This document shows, one piece after another, positions 37,769 to 45,321 of a stretch of 64,000 bases of DNA. The notes beneath the pieces are model-generated. The model was given only the letters and a program-made list of their open reading frames with translations. It did not search any database and was not told where the DNA came from. Position numbers and translations under genes: made by a program. The stretch lies in NCBI RefSeq assembly GCF_000067165.1, contig NC_010162.1:6455001-6519000 (forward strand), in the 5' to 3' direction. Source of the DNA: Sorangium cellulosum So ce56 (lineage in GTDB: Bacteria; Myxococcota_A; Polyangia; Polyangiales; Polyangiaceae). Numbering within the stretch: position 1 is the first letter of the stretch; each line of letters begins with the position of its first letter.

Positions 37769-38308
37769 ATGGTGTGGGTGGTCCTCTTGGGCGCGCTCCT
37801 CTTCGCGAGCGCCTGTGACAGCACCGTCGTCGTTCGCGAGGACGGCCATGGCGCGAGCGACGGCGGCGACGGCGGCGGCGGAACGTCAGCACCAGGCGCC
37901 GGAAGCAGCGATACCAGCAGCTCGTCCTCATCACCCGGTTGGACGGTGCCGCCCGATCGGGTCTACAGCTATATCGATTGCGGCGACGAGCCCGCCGGCT
38001 CGACGCTCTTCGTGGAGATCTCGCCGAGGGGCTCCGGCTGTCTGCCCGCGCCGGACGTCGTGGACGATGTGCTCGTGTTCGGGATCGTGAGGTGGGACGG
38101 GCAACCGGGAACGTTCACGCTCGGTGTCGAGACGCCGCACGGCATGGCGCTGGCCAGCAGGGGCTTGCAGCCCAATCCCCTCACCGGCACGCTCACGATC
38201 GAGCCATACGCCGGGGCGCCTTCGGCGATCGCGTGGGATCTATCCGTGGGCGCTGGCCGCACCGACCTATCCGTTTGCGGCCGCTTCGACGACTTCCCGT
38301 GCCGGTGA
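37769..38308 (+). CDS. Small secreted lipoprotein, hypothetical
   Basis: A 179-residue protein with a signal peptide ending in lipobox F-A-S-A-C, an acidic Gly/Ser linker and a compact beta-rich C-terminal domain. That domain has four Cys residues (I-D-C-G, G-C-L-P, S-V-C-G, F-P-C-R) likely forming disulfides. The ATG at 37769 starts the signal; the frame is open further upstream without signal-like sequence. Function unknown; it lies among xylan enzymes but has no regulon promoter. Confidence 0.7.
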   Translation: MVWVVLLGALLFASACDSTVVVREDGHGASDGGDGGGGTSAPGAGSSDTSSSSSSPGWTVPPDRVYSYIDCGDEPAGSTLFVEISPRGSGCLPAPDVVDDVLVFGIVRWDGQPGTFTLGVETPHGMALASRGLQPNPLTGTLTIEPYAGAPSAIAWDLSVGAGRTDLSVCGRFDDFPCR

Positions 38309-38603
38309 GCCTCACTCGCCGTTGGCGAACGGCACGTCGAACGAGCCCTCCGTCACGTTGACGTGGACCGCGCACGTGGGCGAAAGGGTGGACCCTTTCG
38401 TCCTCGCATCCGCGCCAAAGGCGGCGCCACGAACGGTTTGTGAACGCGGCTCAGGCCTTCGAACAGCCTCGCTTCGTCGGTCCACAGCGGGCCGCTCGAT
38501 CGCGAGGTGGGTTGTCCTCGATCCGGGGACGATGGGCGGCGCGGGCAGGTCCGCGAGCGCCTGCGAGCGCCTCTTCCAGACGCCGCGGCGCGTGCTGGCG
38601 TGG

Positions 38604-39980
38604 TCAGACCTGGATGCCCGCGAGCGGCGACGTGACCCGCCCCGCGTCGACGCCGAACTCCGTCACGTTCAAGCCCATGACCTGGGCGATCGTCAGGAGC
38701 GCCTTGCTCAGGTTGTCGCCGGGGAAGTTGCGGTGCTCGTCGCCGCGCAGCCGCCCTCCGGCCTTCCCGGCGAAGAGCACCGGCCATTCCGTCCTCGTGT
38801 GCACCTTGCCCCACGCGGTGTCGGACGTGACGTACACGAGCGAGCTGTCGAGCAGGTTCGAGCTGCCGTGCGGCGTGTTCTTGAGCTTCGTCAAGAACTC
38901 GTTCAGGCAGCGCATCGTGTAGATCACGCCCTTGTCGACGCGAGGCTGGCTCGATTGATCCCCGGCGTCCCCGTGGCAGATGGTGTCGTGAAAGTCGTCG
39001 TTCATGTCCTGCGCGAGGTGCCGGTAGTAGACGTGCGCGGCGGGCAGCGAGAACATGAACGAGAGCACGCGGGTCCTCTCGCAGGCGAGCGCGAGCGCCG
39101 AGAGCTCGACCATGGCGGAGTTCACCGCAGGGGGCGCCTCGCTCTGCGCATCCTTGCCGACGGTGGGGGCCGTCGGGCTCTTGCACGCCGACGTCGAGCC
39201 GCCGCCGGACGGCATGCTCTCGAGGCGCTGCTCGATGGCCCGGATCGACTCGAGGTGCTCGTCGATACGATGCCTGTCGGCCGCCCCGAGCCGCTGCTTC
39301 AGGCTCGCGCCGTCCTGCATGACGGAGTCGAGCACGCTCTTCCGGACGTTCGCGAGCTTCGCGGCCTGCTCCGCGCCGTCGTCGCTGGGCTCGGGCAAGC
39401 CGTTCATGAACAATCGGTTGAACACGGCCTTCGGATCGAACTCCGGGTTGTTGCGCGCGTTCGGCCCCCTGTGCGAGACCGTGTGCAGCGAGTCCTGAGG
39501 GCCGCCCGGCGTCGCCGGCGTCAATCCCACCTCGAGAGAGCGGTACGGCGCCCCCTCCGAGATGGCGTTCGCGACGACCTGGTCGATGGACGCGGCCCGC
39601 ACGGCGTTCCCGCTGAGCGGCGCGCCGGTCGTGGCCCCGGCCGACCCCGTGGGGTGCTCGACGCCGGAGACCACGAGCTTGTTCTCGAGGCCGCTGATCA
39701 CCGTGAGATACGACTTGAGGTCCGCGAGCGGCTGGAGCTCGGGGCTGAGGTCCCAGGCCTGACCGGAGCCCGTGCGCGTCGGCTTCCAGCGACCGGGCAG
39801 CGTGCCGTTCCCGAAGAACCACGTGACATAGAGCGGCGAGACCGGGGTCTTCGTCTGGGCGTGCGCCGTGCCGCTCTCGTTCAGCATGATCTCCAGCAAG
39901 GGGAGCGGGATGGTGACGGCGGCGCCCGTCGCCAGAATGCCCCGGAGAACAGTTCGTCGGCTCAAAGCTTTGTTCGTCAT
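38604..39980 (-). CDS. DUF1552 (HXXSHH family) exported protein, pair 1
   Basis: A 458-residue protein with a twin-arginine-like signal (L-S-R-R-T-V-L-R-G then a hydrophobic stretch ending A-H-A-Q). The mature part is the DUF1552 domain: W-F-F-G-N-G, L-P-L-L-E-I, R-L-G-A-A-D-R-H-R-I-D-E-H and L-A-L-A-C-E-R-T-R-V. At the family's His motif it reads H-D-T-I-C-H. The fold is related to DUF1501/sulfatase-like proteins; no activity is established. It follows the DUF1592 gene after 14 bp and is presumably translated from the same mRNA under promoter site 2. Substrate unknown. Confidence 0.88.
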   Translation of the reverse strand: MTNKALSRRTVLRGILATGAAVTIPLPLLEIMLNESGTAHAQTKTPVSPLYVTWFFGNGTLPGRWKPTRTGSGQAWDLSPELQPLADLKSYLTVISGLENKLVVSGVEHPTGSAGATTGAPLSGNAVRAASIDQVVANAISEGAPYRSLEVGLTPATPGGPQDSLHTVSHRGPNARNNPEFDPKAVFNRLFMNGLPEPSDDGAEQAAKLANVRKSVLDSVMQDGASLKQRLGAADRHRIDEHLESIRAIEQRLESMPSGGGSTSACKSPTAPTVGKDAQSEAPPAVNSAMVELSALALACERTRVLSFMFSLPAAHVYYRHLAQDMNDDFHDTICHGDAGDQSSQPRVDKGVIYTMRCLNEFLTKLKNTPHGSSNLLDSSLVYVTSDTAWGKVHTRTEWPVLFAGKAGGRLRGDEHRNFPGDNLSKALLTIAQVMGLNVTEFGVDAGRVTSPLAGIQV

Positions 39981-39994
39981 GGGGGTACCTGCGA

Positions 39995-41689
39995 TCAGGG
40001 TTGGGGGGCGACGGACGAGAACGCGTCGTTGGTCACGACGTCGAGGACCAGCTCGCGCAGCTTGTACCCCGACCCTTCGAAAGAAGCGGTCAGCGCGTCC
40101 AGCACGCGCTTGTCCACCTTTCTCTCCTCGTGACCCGCTGCATACATGTAGTACTTGCGGACGAGGCACTCCGCGACCGAGGCGCTCTCGCTGAGGGTCA
40201 CGCCGAGCGCGCGCGCGTCGGCGACCGGCACCCCGTCGAACTCGCCGCTCGGGTCGATCGGCAGGCCGTGATCGGTCGTGCGGAAGCGGCCGATCGCGTC
40301 GAACGTCTCGAGCGGCAGGCCCAGCGGGTCCATGAACGAATGGCAGCCGGCGCAGGCGGGCTCGGTCCGGTGGATCTCGAGGCGCTGACGCTTCGTCAGG
40401 GGCTTGTCCGCCGGCGGCTCCGGGAGCTCGAGGGCGACGTCGCCGGGGGGCGGCGGGATGGGCGTGCACATGAGGGCGTCACGCATGAACTTGCCGCGCA
40501 AGGTCGGAGAGCCCTCCTTCTGGTTCGCGAACTGCGAGAGGAAGCCCGCTTTGCTGAGGATCCCGATGCGCGGGCCGTCCGCGGGCAACGAGCGGACCTC
40601 GAAGGCGCCCGAGCCGAGGCCGGCCGTGTCGAGACCGTAGAGCTGGGCGAGCTCGGTGTTGACGACGGCCTTCGTTGTCGAGAACAGCTCGAGCGCGCTC
40701 GCCTGATCGTCGAACGCGAGCACCTCCCAGGTGCCTCGCATGTCGCGGATCATCGCCGCTTGCAGCGCGGGGCTGTACTCCGGAAAGAGCCCCGCGTCCT
40801 TTGCCTGCGTGCTGATCCGATCGAGCCGCATGTACTCCTCGGCGAAGGCGCCGACCGCCTCGCGCCCCGCGGGCGCCTCGAGCAGCCGCGTCGCCGCCGC
40901 GCGGATCCCCTCCACCGTTCCGAGCGCCCCGCTCGCGGCCTGATCGAGCAGCTCCTGGTCTGGCAGGCTGTTCCACACGAGGAACGCGAGCCGGGACGCC
41001 ATCTCGTAGCCCGTCAAGCGAAGCGAGCCGTCGGCGCTCGGAGCGCCGAGCTCCGGGCGATACAGGAAGTTCGGAGACGTGAAGAGGGCCACCGTCGCCC
41101 AGCGGGCCCCCTCGACGGCGCTCTCGAGCTCGGCCGCGGCCTTCGCGGCGACGGCCGCGAGCCGGTCGACCTCGGCGGCCTCGAGCGGGCGGCGCCACGC
41201 GCGACGCCCCTGCGCCTCGATGAAACCGCGCACGCACGCGTCGTCCTCCGCGCCGCTCGGCGCGCAGCCGATGAACTGGTCCCGCCTCGCGGGATCCGCG
41301 AACACCGCGTCGACGGCGCCCTCGATGGCCGCGTGGTACTGCTCGACGCCGCGCTCCGAGGTTACGACGGTCGCGGCGCCGATGACCGCAAAGTTCCCGT
41401 TCCAGCTGTCGGCGTCGAGCTGATGGATATCGACCTCGACGCCCAGCATGTCGCGCACCGCGTTGCGGAACTGCGTTCTCGTCAAACGGCGCAGCATCCC
41501 GGCCGCGGGTTGGAACTGCGGCGGGTCCGAGCCCGTCGACGCTCCATCACCCCCGGCAGAGGAAGAGGACTCCCCAGGGCCGTCCGTCGTGTCACCCAGC
41601 GCGCCCGTGCACGCGGCAGCGAACGCGAGCGCGCAAACGGCGGCGACTTCTCTCGAGGAACGGAGCTCGTGCCATGACGGCTTCTTCAT
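39995..41689 (-). CDS. DUF1587/1595/1592/1588/1585 lipoprotein with CxxCH motif, pair 1
   Basis: A 564-residue outer-membrane lipoprotein candidate (lipobox F-A-A-A-C). The planctomycete-type domains come in the usual order: DUF1587 (R-R-L-T-R-T-Q-F-R-N-A-V-R-D), DUF1595 (R-A-W-R-R-P-L), DUF1592 (S-P-N-F-L-Y-R-P-E and L-A-F-L-V-W-N-S-L-P-D), DUF1588 and DUF1585. The DUF1588 part has C-A-G-C-H-S-F-M-D-P-L-G, a haem c-type motif. ATG 41689 starts the signal peptide. Promoter site 2 lies about 470 bp upstream. An electron-transfer role is plausible but unproven. Confidence 0.88.
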   Translation of the reverse strand: MKKPSWHELRSSREVAAVCALAFAAACTGALGDTTDGPGESSSSAGGDGASTGSDPPQFQPAAGMLRRLTRTQFRNAVRDMLGVEVDIHQLDADSWNGNFAVIGAATVVTSERGVEQYHAAIEGAVDAVFADPARRDQFIGCAPSGAEDDACVRGFIEAQGRRAWRRPLEAAEVDRLAAVAAKAAAELESAVEGARWATVALFTSPNFLYRPELGAPSADGSLRLTGYEMASRLAFLVWNSLPDQELLDQAASGALGTVEGIRAAATRLLEAPAGREAVGAFAEEYMRLDRISTQAKDAGLFPEYSPALQAAMIRDMRGTWEVLAFDDQASALELFSTTKAVVNTELAQLYGLDTAGLGSGAFEVRSLPADGPRIGILSKAGFLSQFANQKEGSPTLRGKFMRDALMCTPIPPPPGDVALELPEPPADKPLTKRQRLEIHRTEPACAGCHSFMDPLGLPLETFDAIGRFRTTDHGLPIDPSGEFDGVPVADARALGVTLSESASVAECLVRKYYMYAAGHEERKVDKRVLDALTASFEGSGYKLRELVLDVVTNDAFSSVAPQP

Positions 41690-42099
41690 CTTGCTCTCCG
41701 ATAATGCAAGGGGGTGACGACGCGCGGGGACCCACATCTCGCGACCATGCCTCAGAGCAGGCGCTCGCATCACGGAGCCCATCTCGCCCGGCGTGATGCA
41801 GCCTGGAGCACCAGATACAGGACGGGGCCCGTGTGATGACACTGCTGCGCCCGAAAAGGGGTTGAGCATAGCCCGCCGCAACACAGGTCACGCCGCCCCC
41901 GAAGTTGCCATCCGGCCGCTTCGCCGGACTCCCAAGAAATTTCCAGTGAACAGCACCTAGCGGTTCACGACAGCCATCGAGTCAGCAGGCTTGTCGTGGC
42001 CTCTGGTGTTCACCTCTGGCGAGACACCAAGCACCATCGATCGGCAATCGCTTCAGCGACGGCCGTTCGAACGGAATCGGCGCCGGGACCGCTCAAGAA

Positions 42100-42147
42100 G
42101 ACGAACGTCTCGGCGCGCAGGATACCCCACCGAGGGCGAAGCAAAAG
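42100..42147 (-). repeat. Conserved 48-nt leader block, copy 2
   Basis: Read on the minus strand it begins CTTTTGCTTCG and ends GAGACGTTCGTC, 14 nt after the -10 of site 2. No gaps against the copies at 33734 and 52236. Confidence 0.75.
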
Positions 42148-42161
42148 GAGGCCCTGAGCGC

Positions 42162-42190
42162 AATGTGAACGATCACATCCCTGGAGTCAA
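42162..42190 (-). promoter_or_regulatory. Regulon promoter/operator site 2 (toward DUF1592-DUF1552 pair 1)
   Basis: On the minus strand TTGACT, 17 bp, CACATT. Inverted repeat ATGTGA-ACGA-TCACAT at 42163-42178 (plus reading). Confidence 0.7.
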
Positions 42191-42380
42191 CGCCAATCGA
42201 CGGGCGCGCGGGCCCCCCCTCGAGCCCGGGGGAGGACGACGCTGGCGGGGTGCTCCAGGGCCGCGCGCATCCTGGGCGAGGCCGAGCCGACGCCGCGCGA
42301 GAGCCCCCTCCGGGCTCCCCGGAACCCACGATCTCGTGCAAGCCAAGCTCGTGTGACAGCTCACGCGGGCGCCGCGGCCG

Positions 42381-42460
42381 GCCGCCGCCACGCATCGCCC
42401 GCCGCCGCCACGCATCGCCCGCCGCCGCCACGCATCGCCGGCCGCCGCCACGCATCGACT
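42381..42460 (+). repeat. 20-bp tandem repeat, four copies
   Basis: Unit GCCGCCGCCACGCATCGCCC starts at 42381, 42401, 42421 and 42441; the last copies vary at their ends. It lies between two divergent regulon promoters, not in a gene. Confidence 0.9.
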
Positions 42461-42495
42461 GCGGCCGAGGATGGCTGCACACCGGTCCATTTTGA

Positions 42496-42524
42496 TTGAC
42501 CCCGATCATGTGAACGATCACAAT
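42496..42524 (+). promoter_or_regulatory. Regulon promoter/operator site 3 (toward small secreted protein and oxidoreductase)
   Basis: TTGACC, 17 bp, CACAAT, with ATGTGA-ACGA-TCACAA at 42508-42523. It lies about 60 bp before the ATG at 42585. Confidence 0.7.
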
Positions 42525-42584
42525 CCGTCTCTGAGCTGCGATCATGCGGCTGAGCTTGCCCCTTCCCTGATCAGGAGACATCGG

Positions 42585-42827
42585 ATGTGGATGAGCGTGA
42601 AGCTGATGGGGGCCGTGATGATGAGCGTCGGCACTGGCTTTGCCTTCGGGTTCGCGGGCGGCTTTGCGGGCGCAGCATGGGCCGCGAGCGGGACGGCGGA
42701 CGTCCCCGCATCGGTCGCCGAAGGGAAGGATTTCAGCTGCGGCGACAAAGGACAGAGAGCCTGTCCGACACAGGTCCTGGATCAACGGGGCTCTGCACAA
42801 GGTGGAGTACGAGGCGAAGCACCGTGA
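42585..42827 (+). CDS. Small secreted protein, possibly frameshifted at the C-terminus
   Basis: An 80-residue protein with AGGAG 7 nt before the ATG, the clearest ribosome site in this region. A signal peptide (about 1-33, ending A-A-W-A-A-S) precedes a short mature part with C-G-D-K-G-Q-R-A-C-P, a Cys pair I associate with small secreted myxobacterial proteins. After that motif the sequence looks unstructured, and the +1 frame gives a better-looking end (W-I-N-G-A-L-H-K-V-E-Y), so a frameshift is possible. It is the first gene after promoter site 3. Function unknown. Confidence 0.6.
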   Translation: MWMSVKLMGAVMMSVGTGFAFGFAGGFAGAAWAASGTADVPASVAEGKDFSCGDKGQRACPTQVLDQRGSAQGGVRGEAP

Positions 42828-42986
42828 CGACGCCTTCTGAGGCGCCGCGCCCTGCTCTCGCCCTCTCCGCTCCTCGCGCAGGGCGGGCGCTCTCCCTCCA
42901 GCCCCTGGCCTGACCGTCGGGTCGATTCACGTCGAGCGTTCTCAGACGCGCCGTCGGCCGCCAGCGTCGCGCGCTGCAAGGTGTCC

Positions 42987-44027
42987 ATGTCCACATCCGC
43001 GCAAGATCCGAAGTCGAGCGAATCCATCACCCCCGTGCGCTGGGGCGTCCTCGGGGCGAGCAACTTCGCGTTGAAGGTGAGCCTGCCCAGCATGTGGCGG
43101 GGGCCCCTGACCCAGCTCGCCGCGCTGGCATCGCGCGACATCGGCAAGGCGCGCGCCGCCGCGGAGTCGCTCGGGATCCCGAAGGCGTACGGAAGCTACG
43201 ACGAGCTGCTCGACGATCCGGAGATCGAGGCCGTCTACATCCCGCTGCCCAACCACCTGCACGTGAAGTGGTCGGCGCGCGCGGCCCGCGCCGGCAAGCA
43301 CGTCCTGTGCGAGAAGCCGATCGCGCTCAGCGCCAAGGACGCCGCGGCGCTCGTCGACGTCCAGCACGAGACGGGCAAGCGGATCGCCGAGGCGTTCATG
43401 GTCCGCTATCACCCGCAGTGGCAGCAGGCCAGGGACTGGGTACGAAGCGGCCGGATCGGCGAGCTGGTCAGCGTCCAGGCGGCGTTCTCGTATTTCAACC
43501 GGGACGCGACCAACATCCGCAACAGGGAACAGGTCGGGGGCGGCGCCCTCTACGACATCGGCTGTTACGCCGTGAACACGTCGCGCTTGCTGTTCGGACG
43601 CGAGCCCGTGCGGGCGATGGTGCTCGTCGAGCGCGATCCCGAGTTCGGCACCGATCGCTTGACCTCGGGCCTGCTCGATTACGGCGGCGCGCACCTGACG
43701 TTCACGTGCAGCACGCAGGCGGTGGCCTACCAGCGCGTGAACGCGCTCGGCACCAAGGGCCGCATCGAGATCGAGATCCCGTTCAACGCGCCCGCCGACC
43801 GGCCGTGCAAGATCTTCCTCGATGACGGCTCGACGCTGAACTGCAGCTCGGCCAAGGTCACCTCGTTCCCCGTCGTCGACCAGTACCACCTGCAGAGCGA
43901 GGCGTTCTCGCGCGCCATCCGCACGGGCAGCCCGATCGAGAACTCGATCGAGGTCGCGGTCGGCAACATGCGCGTCATCGACGCGCTGTTCCGTTCCGCC
44001 GAGAGCAGGCGCTGGGAGAAGATCTAG
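42987..44027 (+). CDS. Gfo/Idh/MocA-family sugar oxidoreductase (xylose/glucose dehydrogenase-like)
   Basis: A 346-residue cytosolic NAD(P)-dependent enzyme. The N-terminal Rossmann domain has W-G-V-L-G-A-S-N-F-A and V-Y-I-P-L-P-N-H-L-H, then the catalytic-lysine motif C-E-K-P-I-A-L. The C-terminal substrate domain has F-M-V-R-Y-H-P-Q-W and G-G-G-A-L-Y-D-I-G-C-Y, the latter with Asp and Cys-Tyr as in pyranose dehydrogenases. Xylose released by the neighbouring enzymes is an attractive substrate (inference). ATG 42987 or GTG 42981 both fit. It lies downstream of the small secreted protein in the unit driven by site 3. Confidence 0.88.
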   Translation: MSTSAQDPKSSESITPVRWGVLGASNFALKVSLPSMWRGPLTQLAALASRDIGKARAAAESLGIPKAYGSYDELLDDPEIEAVYIPLPNHLHVKWSARAARAGKHVLCEKPIALSAKDAAALVDVQHETGKRIAEAFMVRYHPQWQQARDWVRSGRIGELVSVQAAFSYFNRDATNIRNREQVGGGALYDIGCYAVNTSRLLFGREPVRAMVLVERDPEFGTDRLTSGLLDYGGAHLTFTCSTQAVAYQRVNALGTKGRIEIEIPFNAPADRPCKIFLDDGSTLNCSSAKVTSFPVVDQYHLQSEAFSRAIRTGSPIENSIEVAVGNMRVIDALFRSAESRRWEKI

Positions 44028-44115
44028 CGGCGCCCCGCGGCGCCGCCCTCGTCACGACCGCGGCGGCGAGGGCACCCTCCCCCGCCCCGCGGCGCCTTCG
44101 AGCATCCTGATCAGG

Positions 44116-45291
44116 TCAGCCGCGGGGCCGGCGCCGCCGCATCGCCAGGGCGGAGAGCCCCAGGGCGAGCGCCGCGGCCCACGAGCTCGACGTGGTGCTG
44201 GCTCCGGCGGCCACGCACCCGCCACCTGCGTCGGAGGACTCGCCGTCCGGCGTGGTCCCGCCGACCCCACCTCCCTCGCCCGATGCGTCGCCGCTGCCGG
44301 ACGAGCTGGCCGGCGTCCCTGCCGCGCCCACGCCGTTGCCGGAGGAGCTGGCCGCCGTCGCCGCCCCGCCCTCGCCGCTGCCGGAGGAGCTGGCCACCGT
44401 CGCCGCCCCGCCCTCGCCGCTGCCGGAGGAGCTGGCCGCCGTCTCCGCCCCACCCGCGCCGGTGGCGGAGGAGCTGGCCGCCGTCGCCGCCCCGCCCGCG
44501 CCCGACCCGGTGTCCTCATCGCGGGGTACATTTCCGTTGAACCCGGTCTGCCCCTCCCGTGTCAGCGACAGCACCAGCGTGCCGTCCTTCACCGTCACGT
44601 TCTGCGGGTCGAAGTCCACGCGGTTCCCGTCGAACGTCCAGTCCGCTTTGCTCCATCGCGTGCTGTCCAGGGAGTTGAAGTCGTCCTGCCACGCGAGCTC
44701 GAAGTTCCCGTTGTTGTAGCGATAATACTTGATCCAGTTGACGAACTGGTGCGCCGGGAGGACGGAATCGTCGAACGGTCCGACCCATTCCGTGGCCTCC
44801 GAGGACCACGTGTTGAAGCGGAAAGACTGGGCATTCTTCAGGGCGGTCACCTGCGCCCCCGTCGACCTCTTGATCTCTCGCCCGTCGATGCTCCAGGACA
44901 CGTAGTCCGGGGTCCACTCCAGCGTGTAGGTGTGATAGCCGTCCGCGAGGGAGACGCCCGCGTCGTGCACCCCCTCCGACGTCACCCTCGTGCCCATCCC
45001 GGTGATGATGTTGGACTGCCAGCTCCGGGCGTTGTTCTTCCCGAAGACCTCGATGTCGATCTCCTCCCAGAACGCGCCCGACATCTCTGAGCCGTTCTTG
45101 TAGGTGAAGAAGGTCGACAGGATGCCGCTCCCGCGCACCATGCGCATGCGCATCTCCATGCGGCCATGAAGATAGCTCTGGGCCGAGTAAAGCTCTGCGC
45201 CCTTGTAAGGCTTCGCTGCCGCGGTCGAGCTGACCGCGAGCGCCAGCGAGGCAGCGGCGAGCATCAGACCTGCGCGGACTCTCGTGAACAT
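44116..45291 (-). CDS. GH16 beta-1,3-1,4-glucanase (lichenase), circularly permuted, MYXO-CTERM-like anchor
   Basis: A 391-residue secreted enzyme; GGAGG lies 7 nt before ATG 45291. Signal peptide about 1-27. The catalytic motif is W-E-E-I-D-I-E-V-F-G-K with Glu77 (nucleophile), Asp79 and Glu81. The segment that opens ordinary lichenases (W-T-F-D-G-N-R-V-D-F ... L-V-L-S-L-T) comes after the catalytic half, so the fold is circularly permuted as in the Fibrobacter succinogenes enzyme. A linker of S-S-S-G-x-G units follows. The C-terminus has Cys, a helix and R-R-R-R, resembling a MYXO-CTERM surface anchor. It follows the GH43 gene by 30 bp in one operon. Confidence 0.9.
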   Translation of the reverse strand: MFTRVRAGLMLAAASLALAVSSTAAAKPYKGAELYSAQSYLHGRMEMRMRMVRGSGILSTFFTYKNGSEMSGAFWEEIDIEVFGKNNARSWQSNIITGMGTRVTSEGVHDAGVSLADGYHTYTLEWTPDYVSWSIDGREIKRSTGAQVTALKNAQSFRFNTWSSEATEWVGPFDDSVLPAHQFVNWIKYYRYNNGNFELAWQDDFNSLDSTRWSKADWTFDGNRVDFDPQNVTVKDGTLVLSLTREGQTGFNGNVPRDEDTGSGAGGAATAASSSATGAGGAETAASSSGSGEGGAATVASSSGSGEGGAATAASSSGNGVGAAGTPASSSGSGDASGEGGGVGGTTPDGESSDAGGGCVAAGASTTSSSWAAALALGLSALAMRRRRPRG

Positions 45292-45321
45292 GATCAAACC
45301 TCCAATGATTGCATCAGACCG

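Larger units (their letters stand above)
41690..42584. other. Divergent regulatory region with two regulon promoters and a 20-bp tandem repeat
   Basis: No gene. It holds the leader block 42100-42147, promoter site 2 (minus), a four-copy 20-bp repeat at 42381-42460 and promoter site 3 (plus). Confidence 0.65.
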
